Positions 23,901-36,729 of a stretch of DNA of 64,000 bases are shown here, in pieces. Numbering within the stretch: position 1 is the first letter of the stretch; each line of letters starts with the position of its first letter. Made by a program: the position numbers and the translations under genes. Under the pieces are notes generated by a model. That model ran no database searches. It saw nothing but the letters and a program-made list of their open reading frames with translations, and was not told where the DNA came from. The stretch comes from Hypericum androsaemum (Eukaryota > Streptophyta > Magnoliopsida > Malpighiales > Hypericaceae): contig OZ023192.1 in NCBI GenBank assembly GCA_963995505.1, forward strand, positions 14,491,001 through 14,555,000, given 5' to 3'.

Positions 23901-26900
23901 ATGGGATGATCAGTAAATTTATTCAAAAACCAGAGGGGCCAATTTATACTTTTTTCCAATGTGTTTTTATAGAGCAAATCAATCCTTTAAAGTTTAAGGC
24001 ATTCACAATTGGTGCTGCTTCCAGATGCTGTATGTGCTTCTTCAACACTATAGAGTTTCAAAAAGAAAACTAATTTGGTATTCTTTTCTGCACACCACAC
24101 CTTCACAAATGTACTAGAACAAAATGAATAAGGAGTAATAAACAACGTTTAACCCTAAATGAAGGCAACGGATAATCAGAAAACTATGCTTAACTTAGTG
24201 GTTTCATTATAAGGGAGCCACCGAGACAATCCCATGATTTTATCTAACCTAAAAGATGAATTTCGTATTAGCCATGGAAGCAACTTGTTGGCAGAACTGT
24301 ATTCATAAACAAAATGAATAAGGAGTAATAAACAACGTTTAACCCTAAATGAAGGCAACGGATAATCAGAAAACTATGCTTAACTTAGTGGTTTCATTAT
24401 AAGGGAGCCACCGAGACAATCCCATGATTTTATCTAACCTAAAAGATGAATTTCGTATTAGCCATGGAAGCAACTTGTTGGCAGAACTGTATTCATATCT
24501 AGAATAAATATCTTCCATAGAGAAGACATGGCATACACATTGCACAGCATCTCTTTAAAATGTCAGTCATTGATTCTGAAATATTTTCTAGTAAAGTTCA
24601 AAGACTATTTTTGGATGCCACGAAGATAAAAACTGGTGACCCTAGCTTAGTTTCCCTGCTAGATTTCTTTTAAGAAGAACAATAAACTTCGTAATCAACA
24701 ACAATTTCCAAGTAAGTGGCATTCCACAGAAGAAAAAAATCTGAAAAGTTAATTGGTTCGATGACAGTACCTGGTGTTCCACAGATGTCAAAACCCGCAT
24801 AAACCTTTCAACTTGTACAAGCATCATACCCGATTTTTCAGTTGCATTATTGAGAAGCATCTCATCCAGTCCAACGTCTTTGTAGCGTGCACGCCATCTT
24901 GAAAGCCCTCTTAGTTCTCCCATCCTAAATCCAATAATTTCAGCAGCAGGCTGGAAGATCAATATATATCTCAGTTCCCAATGAAGCTCCATGGTGTAGA
25001 CAAGATAAACAAGCTAGGAGCACATCAGTGTGAGCTAAATATAATTCATGAGAGATCACCAAATAGAAGCTTACAAGGAGAAATACAAACTGAAGGCTGG
25101 TTATGATGGCAAAATTTCATTAACCATATACAATTTTTGTCATGGAAGCACCCAGATAAGTCTGAGAGTATCAATGAAGTAAAAGTACAAAACTTTAATC
25201 ATTCTTGACTAATTTTCCAGAAGCCGGAAATCGCTGAGCCATTGAAAAAGGAACCAGATATGAGTTATTTGCAACAGGGAAAAGATATATCTATATCGTA
25301 ATAGAAACAGAATAGGTGCCAATCAAGAACAAAAGACTACTACTCACAAGACAGGACACAGAATGATTATTTGTTTTGCATGACTACTTGCTGACTTCAA
25401 GGGGAGATCAGTTTGGTAAAAGGTAAATGCTTCTTGAAACAAATTATGTACCTGAAGATGATCAAGGACAATGCGCTGGAGCTCTTTTCCTGCGCCACTG
25501 ATGACCTTGGAGACACGCTTCATTCCCTATTAACTGAAGGAGATTAACCACTGACCAAACCAAACGTACAGTCCCAATTTTCCTCCTCGAAGAGAAATGC
25601 TTCACAACATGATAAGCTTACCGCTTCACCAAGAGAGTTTACTAGAAACTGATGTACTGCTGGACTAATTCGAGCACCACATAGAAGGCTAAGAAACTCT
25701 TCTTGGGGAGTTGAGTCCAGTGCTACAAGAAAATTTGTGCTGATAAATTAGTCGCGAATCACCAAATAAAACAAGTTACGAAAATAATTAATAAAGAAGC
25801 CATTGATTATTACCATGATCAGCAATCAGGGAGGAAACAGAATCAAACTTCCCATGAAATGTCTGCATGGCGTCGCACCACTGCTTACACATAACTGACA
25901 ACGATGTACGAATAACCTCAGTCAGTTCCTCAATATTTGAGGCTTGTTGAGCCAATTGATGGAGCTCCTTTTTCCTACAACCACTCACGAAAAAATTATA
26001 TAATAAGATGACTCCTGAAAGTAACATTCTGTTGATCATGAACCGGCAATTTCTCCAGCTGTGAGATTACCTCTTGCAAAATATAGAAGTGTCAAGCACG
26101 ATGCAGTGCATGCCATAGTGGCTTAAGACATTGTCTCCTAGTTTTGTCTTGCCTTTTGTCACACTTCTACCAAGTTCTCCCGAGCACATGACAATCATTC
26201 GACAGAGGTCCTTTGACAAAGCAATCTGATGACATAAATGCTGGAAAGATTATCTTCCAGAAAAGATGCCAAACCAAAATCTTCAGACCATAAACATTAA
26301 GAATGCTCTAACCATGTGAATGGAGGGACTTCGAACTTGGCAATAGGCTTCTTCATCTTTAAGCGGGGAAGGAACAGAAAGCTCATTTACATTCTGCGAG
26401 TTACATTTATTTGCAAGAAGAACAACATTAAGGTAATAAAAGCAACTGCAGTGAGAAATCATGAACATTCAGCTTACTAAATCTGAGTAATTAAAGATTA
26501 TATTATCTTGTCATAAACGAAAGCAACTAAAGACAAGATTAGCAAATAGTTAATTAACTAGTCCGAAAAGAGCATGAATTTTCCTTTGTACAACCAACAA
26601 GGTCAACAGCTCATAATAGTTGAGATCTTAAAATACTGTTTAGCATCAATTCTTGATTTTTTCTACATGAGCAAAGCTAAACTCAGAAGCCACTAATATT
26701 TCAGAAGTTCAAGATCATACTTTCAGTTGTTCGGAAGTGGGTTAAGCTGTTCGCTTGGTTAGTCGGGGCCTGGGGATTACTAGGGTAAAGATCTGCCTAT
26801 TTGGAGCACCTACATGCCAATCTTTTCTCTTACTGTGCTGACAGGCAAAAGCTACCTACACTAGACCAGTGCAAGAGTGTGTGGCCAATTTAAAGACAGT

Positions 26901-28367
26901 ACACAAGAAAATATGTGATAGTTGAAATTTTCCAAGAAAAAGGTATAAGATATCTTATAAAACTTACAATTTTTCCTATGGGAAAGATCCCAAAGATGGT
27001 GAAGCATACAACGCCATCTTTGTCTCCACTGCATAGAATGTTAAATCGCTGATAAGAAGAATTTGACAACTCTCTATATGAATCATCATTTTCATCCATG
27101 AAACCACTATCCCCCGATACCACTCCTGGCATCCGAGGGGGCCTAGGGGCAGGAGGGAAAAATCGGCTTGTGCGGTCTTCATAGGGTAGAAAGTTGTTGG
27201 GATCATCCTGCAAACAGATCAAATGAGGGACGGGAATGAGAATAACGCCACCAAAAATGATGGATGAGACAGTACACAATCTCAATTAGAAACTTAATCA
27301 TCAGAGATTGCATCATAGTGAAGCACAGAGACATACTTTAGTAATGTTTCCATCCTCCTCCCAGTTGAGACATGTAACTGGGGCAGAATGGAACTTTGAG
27401 GTTTTCAGCAACTTCCCGTTCTGCTAGACATTAAGTTTAAGAGTCAGAAATTTGACCTGAAAGAAAGCGGCATACTAAAGTGTGCATACTAGCAGGAAAT
27501 TTTCGAGTTCTGCTTCCGTCGTGGACTTAAGAAAACCTATTACTATTCAGATACAGAATCAACATCCATAGAGTAGCACCTGATGACTCTGGTCACTTGC
27601 ACACATTTGAGCAGATTCTAATTACGGGGTAGAAAAAACATGAAAAAAAAGAAAGTAATCGAAGCATGAAATCCTCCATAGCTCTTACCATGAAATATAA
27701 GAATTTATCACACTTCCCTAGGAGAGGAGCTCCAATGCTAGTGCATAAACATCATAACAACGTACAATACACATGCGAAGGACCAAACTGAACCCGAGCA
27801 ACTCAAACACAGAAAACGCCACTCACCTCGACATCATGCAACGAAATGGTCCCATTCTCAAGCCCGACCGCTAATGCCTTACCGTCGGGACGCCAGCACA
27901 ACGACGTGACGCATTTTCCTAATCAGCATAACAGATCCAGTTCAGCCTCACATTAAGCAAATCTAACTAACCGAAAACCACACAGAAAACACATTCCCAT
28001 TTTTTAAGATTCTCATTCATCCGCTTCGTCTATCTTAACTAAGCAGGAAATTTTAAAAACAAAAAGAGAAGAGAAATTAAAACTTAGGGAGCGAACCAGG
28101 AGATATAGTCCAAAGCCTCTGCCAGTTGAAGCGGTGGAGGAGAATCTTGGAGTCGTCGGTGACCATCGCGAGCAGATCCTTCTCCGGATTCCACTCCGCG
28201 ATTTTAATCTATTACAACGAATAAAAAATTATGAGAATTGATTTAGAATTAAATTCGGGGAAATTAAAGTACAGTGGAACTAGAAGAAGAAGAACCTGAG
28301 AGGCGACGGGCTTATCGAACTGGAGCTGGAAGGGGACCACTCGCTGGCTCTCCTCTGTTTCTTCCAT
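20922..28367 (-). CDS. APC4: APC4, anaphase-promoting complex subunit 4 (19 exons)
   Basis: Exons, 5' to 3': 28367-28296, 28208-28097, 27918-27827, 27420-27337, 27207-26968, 26393-26313, 26225-26071, 25974-25814, 25722-25622, 25526-25452, 24950-24771, 23603-23521, 23398-23300, 22858-22754, 22405-22264, 22182-21961, 21887-21741, 21649-21568, 21019-20922. They join in frame to 776 residues, the usual plant APC4 length. APC4 is a platform subunit of the anaphase-promoting complex, the nuclear E3 ligase that degrades cyclins and securin. Visible: the N-terminal beta-propeller ([60 protein letters not shown]), the helical middle ([20 protein letters not shown]) and the acidic C-terminus ending [15 protein letters not shown]. 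Exon 12 ends at a GC donor. An in-frame ATG upstream at 28,457 is not conserved. Confidence 0.93.
21371..21510. repeat. Imperfect 70-bp tandem duplication in APC4 intron 18
   Basis: Two adjacent copies starting GTACGCCAT at 21,371 and 21,441, each containing TGTCGA-AATAAAAGAT and AAGAACTGCAGAAA. A related inverted segment occurs at 56.7 kb. Confidence 0.7.
23519..23520 (-). other. APC4: Non-canonical GC donor of APC4 intron 12
   Basis: The exon ends CACAACAG and the intron begins GCATGA. Using this donor joins in frame to the next exon (acceptor TTTTCAG at 23,399) and gives [14 protein letters not shown], matching the Arabidopsis LLSYN-SELLVVFLK. The nearest GT (in CCAAGTGATC) would delete conserved residues. 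GC-AG introns make up about one percent of plant introns. Confidence 0.75.
23684..23960. mobile_element. MITE-like inverted-repeat element in APC4 intron 11
   Basis: Ends AACACAAATTGATCCCTCTG and, inverted, AGTATAAATTGGCCCCTCTG pair over about 130 bp, including CCCATGGG and GAATTGACCCTT/AAATTGGCCCTT blocks. Noncoding. It lies inside an intron, so it is spliced out. Confidence 0.65.
24118..24497. repeat. Perfect 190-bp tandem duplication in APC4 intron 11
   Basis: Copies at 24,118-24,307 and 24,308-24,497 read identically by eye (start AACAAAATGAATAAGGAG, end GAACTGTATTCATA). Recent duplication or, less likely, an assembly artefact. Confidence 0.9.
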
Positions 28368-28733
28368 CGCCGGAGCCGGAGCTTCGTTTCGCTTTCCTCT
28401 TCGGAAAATGGAAACCCTAGGACGACCGGAGAAGACAGTAGCATGAAAATGCACCAAGCGCGGGCTATCTCCAGCTCTCGTAGAAAATATCGTATTTCAA
28501 ATAGGATTGGCCGCCTAGAGAGAATTAGGAAGGGCGGGGTCGATGTTAAAATTAAAAGGGAAAAAGAAGTCTGGTCGTTATTTAGGAAAATAATACTCGA
28601 TAGTAAAATAAAAAAGGAAAAAGTTAATCGGCTAATTAAAATAATAATAGCACTGCGCGACCGTGCGAGGAGGTCACCCACGTGATAATACTTAGCACTA
28701 TATTATACTACAACGACTTATTAATTTAAAAAA

Positions 28734-28748
28734 GGGTAAATTGGCTCA

Positions 28749-28792
<44 letters not shown>

Positions 28793-29765
28793 CTAAATTC
28801 TCTCGCTGATCTCGTCGTTCAATTTATTTTGAAAAATGACCATTATGCCCTAAAAAAAACTCGGTTTCATCTTCCCGGCGTTGACTTGGCTTCAACCGAC
28901 CTCAAGCAGAGGACCATCGAACAGACGCCTTTCTTCGTGGAGAAGCTTCTGGTGCTGGAGAAGCTCCGGCTCAACCCGCCTTTAGGTCTGTCCCGATGCT
29001 GGAGAAGCTCCTCATGGCCGCCGGGAAGACTAGATTTGGAACCGGCGAGTACCTCCCCGGCATCGACGAGTACCTCCTAAGACGCCCCCTCGGGGATGTC
29101 CCGCCTCGCCGGCCACTTCCGCTTCAGCCCCGACGGCGGCTTCTGAAGGCGGACATGCAACGGCGGAACGGAGAAGAGGGACGAGAAAGACGATGGCAAT
29201 TGGAGAAGCTCAATAAAAGCAAACAGTTAGGTACGGCCGGAGCCGCTTGATCAATTGGTCAAGCTCTTCCTTGGATGTCTCCACCATCTACCCGGTGGTT
29301 TCGCCTCTTCTAGGGTTTAAACAACGAGGAATTTGGGAAAAATTCGACGAAGCTTGTGAATGACATCAGCCCGATTATTTGCTAGTCTTCTTGTTGCTTA
29401 TGGGGAAATTGGTTTCGATCTTCGTTATGTGTGTTCGATTCTTTGATAATTTTTCCTTCAGCTAGTTCCAGAAGAAGAATTCAGAGGGAATTGAGAGTGA
29501 TTTGGGGATTTTGGCTGGAAGTGGGGGTTGGTTGATGCTGGTGGATTTTAATTAGAGGACCCAGATGGCCGGAGAAGAAGAATATTTGGCCGGAGAAGAA
29601 AGGTAATGCCCGGAGAATATTTTAAGGGTATGGAAGTAATTTCTATGAATAAAAAATAATAAAATAAATGATGACACCAGCGAGAGATCTTAGAGTTCAA
29701 TAAAAATAAACTAAAGGACTAATTTTTAATTTCGAAATAAGAGGGGCTGAACATCAAGGGTTACA
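28734..29765. mobile_element. Non-autonomous Mutator-like element with GC-rich interior
   Basis: Left end GGGTAAATTGGCTCAG followed by an (AT)n run (28,750-28,790) and ATGACCATTATGCCC. The right end carries, inverted, the same blocks (GGGTATGGAAGTAATTTC, CTTAGAGTTCAATAAAAATA, GGGGCTGAAC). The interior (28,850-29,600) is GC-rich and open in two frames on the plus strand, unlike its AT-rich surroundings, as in Pack-MULEs that carry host gene pieces. I do not recognise the captured sequence. No clear 9-bp target duplication. Confidence 0.55.
28750..28790. repeat. (AT)n microsatellite
   Basis: About 20 uninterrupted AT dinucleotides inside the left end of the Mutator-like element. Confidence 0.95.
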
Positions 29766-30117
29766 ATGGGTTTGTTTTTTCGTTTATTGAACATCAAATG
29801 TATTGTAATATCAATTTGGGTTGTCACCTGGCCAGATTTTAATTGCGATTGTCGAGTTCAAATATCCAAGGACATGGGTGATTTACTTGAGGTAGTATTT
29901 GACGTCACTGCTCTTTGTCACGAACAAATTCTTCCGCGCAAATTTATTCTGCGGCACTAAAACTCACTCTAACTTAAGACTATCATCCAAGTCACAAGAA
30001 ATACACTTTTAGAATATCATCCATATCAACAAATGTCATCCACAAGAGAGTCGATTCCTCGATAACCCAAAAATGTGGGAGAATTCAATTCTTCTTCTGT
30101 ACGTATTTGCTAGCTTA

Positions 30118-30986
30118 GACCATCAGTATTTGTGTCCTGGCTAAACCTAGGTCACGGAATAAGCAATTAATTTCTCTCTCGTCCACATCAGCATAACACA
30201 ATTATTTATTCTACCCACATCCGCAACCTGTCCCAACCTAGGTCACATAATAAATAATTAATTTATCTCTCATCCACATATTATCTACATTCATTTTTGT
30301 TTATATACAAATTATATTAAATATACGTAAATATTTATTCCGTAATTAAGATAACTCGTAATTTTTTTGGCCAAAGTAAAAAATATTATTTTTCTCGAAG
30401 TGGAAATACAAAATTAGACTATGGTGTTCATATATCGGAATTTGGAAAAGATTTCGCTACAACTGGGAGTAAAAAAAAGTTTGAGAGTTCAGATTGTCTT
30501 CGAAAATTGGAAAAGATGAAGGATTATAAGATCCAAATGGTTAAAAATTTGGAAAATTAGGATCATTTGGATCCACAATAGAAATAATATAACAAGACAA
30601 ATTAAGAATATAGTATATAGTAAAAGAAGAGAGAATTTGAGATTGTTTATGAAAATATGTTAATGTTGGACTCTATTTATAGAGATTTGAAAAATACAAA
30701 TTTTCATATAAATTATAATTATTTTTTATCACAGATAATTCTAAATTTTTTTAACCACATAAATAATATCCAAAAAATTTATTTATACGAATAACATTAT
30801 ACCAAGTGTAACTAACTAGATAGAAAAGTAAAAAAAAAAGCGAGGGCGAGGCGAGGGCAAGGGGGCAAGTTTCGCCCCCACTTTACTTGGAGGGCGCCCC
30901 TCCTTGCCCTTGTTTCTTTTTTTTTTTAAATTTTTTTTGCCATATGGCAAGGTCAAGGGCAAGCAAGGGCGTGGATGTGGGTAGTC
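30118..30986 (+). mobile_element. Harbinger-like (Tourist-type) deletion derivative, copy 1
   Basis: 869 bp from GACCATCAGTATTTGTG to GGATGTGGGTAGTC, flanked by TTA on both sides (30,115-30,117 and 30,987-30,989), the target duplication of PIF/Harbinger elements. The opposite palindrome arm shows the uninterrupted site. On the minus strand it carries a degraded copy of the ORF1-like start seen in copy 2, plus a GC-rich GGGCAAG-repeat segment near one end. Confidence 0.75.
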
Positions 30987-31087
30987 TTAGGTTTGCGTTT
31001 TCAGATTTTTGTTTACTCGAATCATTGTAACCCGCGATATGATCGTTGGCCCCACTCATTTCGACCATTGTCACCATCAAAACAAAA

Positions 31088-31946
31088 GACTACCCACATC
31101 CAGGCCCTTACTTGCCCTTGACCTTGCCATGTGGCAAAAAAAATTATGAAAAAAAAGATAAAAGGGCAAGGAGGGGCGCTTTCAAGTAAAGTGGGGGCAA
31201 CACTTGCCCCCTCGCCCTCATTTTTTTATTTATTTTTCTATCTAGTTAGTTACACTTGGTACAATGTTATTCATATAAATAAATTTTTTAGATATTATTT
31301 ATGTGGTTAAAAAAATTTAGAATTATCTGTGATAAAAAATAATTATAATTTATATGAAAATTTGTATTTTTCAAATCTATATAAATAGAGTCCAACATTA
31401 ATATATTTTCACACACAATCTCAAATTCTCTCTTCTTTTACTATATACTATATTCTTAATTTGTCTTGTTATATTTTTTCTATTATGGATCAAAATGATC
31501 CTAATTTTTCAAATTTTCAACCATTTGGATCTTATAATCATTCATCTTTTCCAACTTCCGAAGACAATCTGAACTCTCAAACTTTTTTTTACTCTCAGTT
31601 GTCGCCAAATCTTTCCCAAATTCTGATATATGAACACCATAGTCTAATTTTGTATTCCCACTTCGAGAAAAATAAAATTTTTTTACTTTGGCCAAAAAAA
31701 TTACGAGTTATCTTAATTACGGAATAAATATTTACGTATATTTAATATAATTTGTATATAAACAAAATGAAAGTAAATAATATGTGGATGGGAGAGAAAT
31801 TAATTGTTTATTCTGTGATCTAGGTTGGGGCATGTTGCGGATGTGGGTAGAATAAGGAATAATTGGGTTGTACTGATGTGGATGAGAAAGAAATTAATTG
31901 TTTATTCCGTGACCTAGGTTGAGCCAAGGCACGAATGCGGATGGTC
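31088..31946 (-). mobile_element. Harbinger-like deletion derivative, copy 2 (inverted)
   Basis: 859 bp, an inverted near-copy of the element at 30,118-30,986, from GACTACCCACATCC to GCGGATGGTC. The right flank is TAA; the left flank is AAA where the other arm has TAA, so one duplication is probably mutated. On the plus strand, from 31,485, an open frame starts MDQNDPNFSNFQPFGSYN, resembling the N-terminus of Myb-like ORF1 proteins of Harbinger elements. It is interrupted after about 80 codons. No transposase. Confidence 0.72.
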
Positions 31947-34186
31947 TAAAAAATATATTAGAAGAAAATAAGGAGCTGCACAAAGAATACTTACATTAAA
32001 ACAAAAACATATCGAGTTCAAATATAAAAAAAAGTGACAATACTATTAATTTGCTAGTCTAACGAGCTCGAAAAACTAAGAATCACTCTGGTCTTTTATA
32101 ATTGACTTGGAGACAAATACGGCAAAGTTTTTATCCAAATACAGTCAACTCATGAAGCACCGTCCTTATTTACACTCTGAAGGGAAAAAAAATCGTTCCA
32201 CATAGTTATTTCTATAACCATCCGAAAAAATTAATTCGAATTGTGTTAGAATACGAGAAAAAAAAAGATTGTGCTTACCCAGGAACTTCTCAAATTCAAA
32301 TTCAAGCACAATCATAATTATTTTTTCGGACTATGTCGCGATCCGAATAATTTTTTAAGGAACAAACACTTTCTAAGGATTAAAAGCCTTGATCGATTGA
32401 GAATCAAGAACATTTCCATCTAAAATGCATGGCGATGACGCTTTGCGTCTGTAGCAAAAGTTAATGTTGTTAAGTGATTTAGGAGTTGGAGACGAATTGG
32501 CATAAAGGGTTGAAAGTGGCGATGACGCTTTTGTTTTTTTTTTTTTGGGTTTGGGTTAGTATTATTGAGTGTATTCTTGATATTCTAGAGGTTGGAAAAG
32601 ATGAATTTTTTTTATTTAGGATATTTTGGTCCGTTCAGATTTAATATCACTGGAGACATTTTCTGATACCGAAGCCAGGGACCTCAGAGTTTTATTTGAA
32701 CAAACTTGGAAGATGAAAATAAAGATTTTGAAACAATAAGAATCCTACTGGTGATTTCGTCAAATCTCAGGGACTTGAAGATAATTTATCTATCAACTAA
32801 TAATTATTAGATCAGAATTAGTTGATTTATTATATATTTGACTTTTTATATGCTTATATTTGCTTTTAATTAAGAGATTTCACCTTCGAGTAATTGTGAA
32901 TCAGTCTACCTTACAAGCTATATATGAGCTACTTGTGCTTTTGATCTCTATCTTAATCGTATTTGCACACTACTTAATCTATATCAGCCAATTCATATTA
33001 TTTGGTTCTTTTGTTTCGTCAATTTTAACCACTTCTTCTTTTTTAGAGTCCAGTGAGAGTGCAATACCTAATTATAATAAGCTTCCTTGGGCACGGCGTT
33101 TCTTAATTCAATTAACTCAAGCCAATGTTACCACAGGAAAATACGTTTAATATGTTATTAGTTCGCAAGTAATCTATGGCCCCCTTGTAGAGGTAAAACA
33201 AATTAGATATCACCAAATTAAATTTTTGGAAAAGACTTATTTGAGTAGAATATGATTTGCCAACTTGTTGACTAAGTATCGTTGTGGATCGAGTAACCAA
33301 AAATCACGACTAATGAGAAAAGACGGCTAGGGTTTGTCAACATAAGTGATTTTAACGATCACACGTTTATTATTGTCTATAATTGCCACGAGCTAATGGC
33401 AATTTTATGGGTCAAAGAGGGTTTACTTTATCGATGTGCTCTTTCCATATTATTTTTTTCTCATCGGATTTTGCTGGATAGAATTTTACCGACGTTGGCG
33501 ATCGCAAACTCGCAAGAAAAAATTCTATGCTAATTAATATATAACTTTTGCATAATTATATAAAGGCTTCGCCCACCACTTTCACCCAAAAAAAAAGTTA
33601 GTTAGAGAAAGAAAATATGGCCATTTTGTTCGTGCTTGCCATGGAAGCACATGGCTGGAGTGATATCCCGAAACATTCGAAATCTGATGTTCTCTGGACA
33701 ATGTAACTTCGAAATTATAAAATTTCCAAAATTTTCCAAACGAAATTGAATGGAATGATATCTCATTCGAGCACCATCAAGTAGATAGGTGACACAATAT
33801 TAATGTTGTTTTTAAAAAGTTTAGGGTCAAAGAATTAATTCAAACAATCCTAAAAAATATTAAATATATTTTTGAACTCGAATTTGAAAATTTTAGTTAA
33901 ACTAAAACAAATAAGATCTAAAATCTTGGGGCCCATGAGTTCAATGTCACCAAGTTACTGCTGCAAAAGAAGACATGCAATTTTAGGCTTGTTGTTCTCG
34001 TCTATAATACAACTAATTGATTCCAATTTTTAGTACAATGAGGATCGGATAAAGGGAGGCTCAACTGATCGATTCCACACTTTAATACCATACACAATAT
34101 GGTAATTTTCGACACGAGACTTCGTATATATTTGAAGAAGAGATAAAAATGACATGGCAATCAACACAGATACCAGTTGACAAAAA

Positions 34187-35002
34187 AATTAAGGTAAAAG
34201 TATATTTTAGTACTCTGTGGTTTGACATATTTCAAGTTTTGGGTATGTGGTTTAAAGTTTTATATTTGGTCCCTGTAGTTATTTTTTTTCCGGACATGTC
34301 GCGGTCCCAGGTAGCCCGGACAGGTGTCCGGCCATTTGGCAATCTATATTGGCTACACATCGCCCAAAACGACGCCGTTTGGCGTCCCACGTTGACATCT
34401 CGTTAGTTAAGTTGTAGCTGATGTGTCAGATGACAAATTACAAAAACAGTGCCAAAACTTGAAATTAAAAACTAATTTTGAGAAAAGTATACTTAAGTAT
34501 CTTGTAATTTTATGCTTTCCAAAGTTAGGCCATGTGGTTTGAAATTGCATTTTTTAGTCCTGTGGTTTTTTTTGCTCGGACACCACTCGGTCCCGGGCAG
34601 CCCCCGACCACTTGCCAATCCACGTGGGTGCCACATCTGCCTAAATGCCATCATTTTTGTCCTACGTGGGCAGTCCAATTGTGTGAGTCGAGATAACGTG
34701 ATAGATAAAAAATATCCAAATTAGTCCCAATTTTGAAATAATTTATTTTAAAAAAACCTCACAAATTTTAAATTTTGGCATAGAAAATATAATATAAGTC
34801 CGATTGAGCTAAAATCTGGGGGGAGAGAGAGGAGAGAGAAAGATGGAAGGGAAGGGAAAGAGAGAGAAGGTGGAATTTAGGTAGGAGAAGGAAAATTTAA
34901 TTTTGTATTTCAAGTTTTGGGACTATTTTGGTAATTTATTATCTGACACATCAGCTACAACTTAACTAACGGGACGTCCACGTGGGACACCAAATGGCAT
35001 CA
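34187..35002. mobile_element. Composite transposon remnant between left outer and inner arms
   Basis: About 0.8 kb found only on the left side. It contains two related termini (AAAGTATATTTTAGTACTC near 34,196 and AAAGTATACTTAAGTATC near 34,484) and an internal inverted repeat (34,375-34,480 with 34,890-34,995: TTAGTTAAGTTGTAGCTGAT). The same terminal family recurs at 63.8 kb. No coding sequence. Confidence 0.5.
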
Positions 35003-36726
35003 TTAGAGAAAATATTTATACTCAAAATAACTGATTGTGCTCCATACTATATTAGTTGTAAGCTGTGAATTTTGTGTTAAGGTGCTTCGAATTGCTCTAG
35101 AAATTTTGTATCCGCATCATAAGAAATGACCAAATTACATCAAAGACGAAACCTTTCCCACAAAACTAAGCAAGGAGAGACTAACGGGGATGGATAATTA
35201 AGGGATAAAATTTTACAATGGTGTTAAAAAATAAGAAAAACTCTTTCCGCGAAATGCCGCAATTTTCTGGAGATCATTTCAGACTAACTATATACCCCTA
35301 GATGTATGTACTTGGTGTTTATTGAACGACAACTTACGAAAAGCAGAACAAAGTCTGCCGTAGGAACTAAAATAATAAGCCCACGAGCTTGATTATTTAT
35401 AAACTAAAAATGTCGTGGAGATAAATTATTTACGGGATGCCAAAATGGCTTGTAGTACAACGTGATGAAGTATAATTTGCTTGCCAAAGATGAAGAAATA
35501 TCAAGCTCATTACTATTGAAATCGGATGCAATATTAGCGGGAACAAGTGTACAGGGAAACAGGCCCAAGCCCATTAAGGCTGATAACAAATTGACAGCTA
35601 GGAAGGAGAAGGCGCGCCTACGTGGAAAGGAAAAGATTCCCAAGGCACTGGATTGGTAGATGTTTTTCTTTCTCCCATTGGCTGATTATCCCCATTCTGT
35701 TATGGGCGTAATCATTCGTGGGATTTGTGCACCCAAAGTGGTCCCCGACACATGGGACAAACTAGTATAGATACCTGGATATATATGTATCAATTTTACT
35801 AGACTATTTTTCTACCTTTGTAAAGAGAAAATATATGAAAATGAGGATTCTCCTTTCTCCTCCCAATCTGGTTTCCTCTTCTTTTCTGTCCTTCACAGCT
35901 TCTAATTTATCAACACAACGGCACAAATCGTTGTAAATATCTAGTAGATCTAGAGTTTGAACTCTGATCTTGTCATACAAATTTTACTTTTAATAAAATT
36001 ATTTACACGATAAGAAGCACCCAAACAAAAAGAACTGTAGTTCCTAAAAAAAATAACTGCAGTAAAATTAAACCAAAAACACGATATTTTTTTATTTAAT
36101 TATTTGACAATAAATGGAGTGTGGATTATATTTGATTTATTAGTGGATAACCAATTTTGTTTTTTTCTCCTAACATCCTGTCTCTCGAAGCCCTTTCCGT
36201 ATCACACCTTTCGCATGTTGGTCGGCAACGAAACGAAAATAAAGAGAAAAAGAGCCATTTCTCCCCTCTACCTAAACAACATAATAAAACCCATCTCTCC
36301 CAAATAAAAAAGGAATAGAGGTGGTTGCCGCTTGAGACCACATTTATCGACTTCTAATATGAGAAGAATTATTAAAAATTCTGATATAACTAGATAAAAC
36401 TGAACATAATTTTGTAAATTTTTAGGTGGCTCTAATGTAGAGAGTATTTTTGTAATTTTTTATAGGGTTGGAAGATAGCATTTTTCAGTCCTTAAATAAT
36501 TTTTTTAATTTTCAGTTAAACTAGGGATATTTTTAACACTTATAATTGACTTAGATTTTGATTTACAGAACTTGAGGGACAAAAACTTCAGGGACTATAT
36601 ATAGCGACTCTCTAGAAACGATAAGAAACACCTGACCAAAAACAAAAAGAAACGAGAAGAAATAAAAAGTACAAGAAAAAAATAGATCGAAGGACTTCTC
36701 ATCCGTAAGACTTCTCTCTACAAAAG
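35003..36726. repeat. Left inner arm of the palindrome
   Basis: Inverted copy of 38,024-40,346, nearly identical in shared parts (about four differences across 280 aligned bases at 35,003-35,290). It lacks two segments of about 125-130 bp kept in the right arm and the right arm's 347-bp duplication. A 65-codon open frame at 35,462-35,659 is conserved, with two amino acid differences, in the right arm (39,632-39,435). Confidence 0.9.
36596..36603 (+). promoter_or_regulatory. Inward-facing TATA-like box, left inner arm
   Basis: TATATATA in GGGACTATATATAGCGACTC, about 130 bp before the arm ends, followed by an A-rich leader-like stretch. The same box occurs on the other arm pointing the opposite way. 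A promoter is inferred from sequence alone. Confidence 0.4.
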
Positions 36727-36729
36727 ACA

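Noticed and set aside
28829..29250. Protein-coding gene in the GC-rich stretch
   Set aside because: It sits between Mutator-like termini, frames are short and overlapping, and no product is recognisable; treated as transposon interior.
36104..36341. Genes in the arm frames (36,104-36,341 and its counterpart at 38,407-38,644)
   Set aside because: Both strands are open over the same AT-rich sequence in both arms, and the peptides have no family; conservation is explained by recent duplication.
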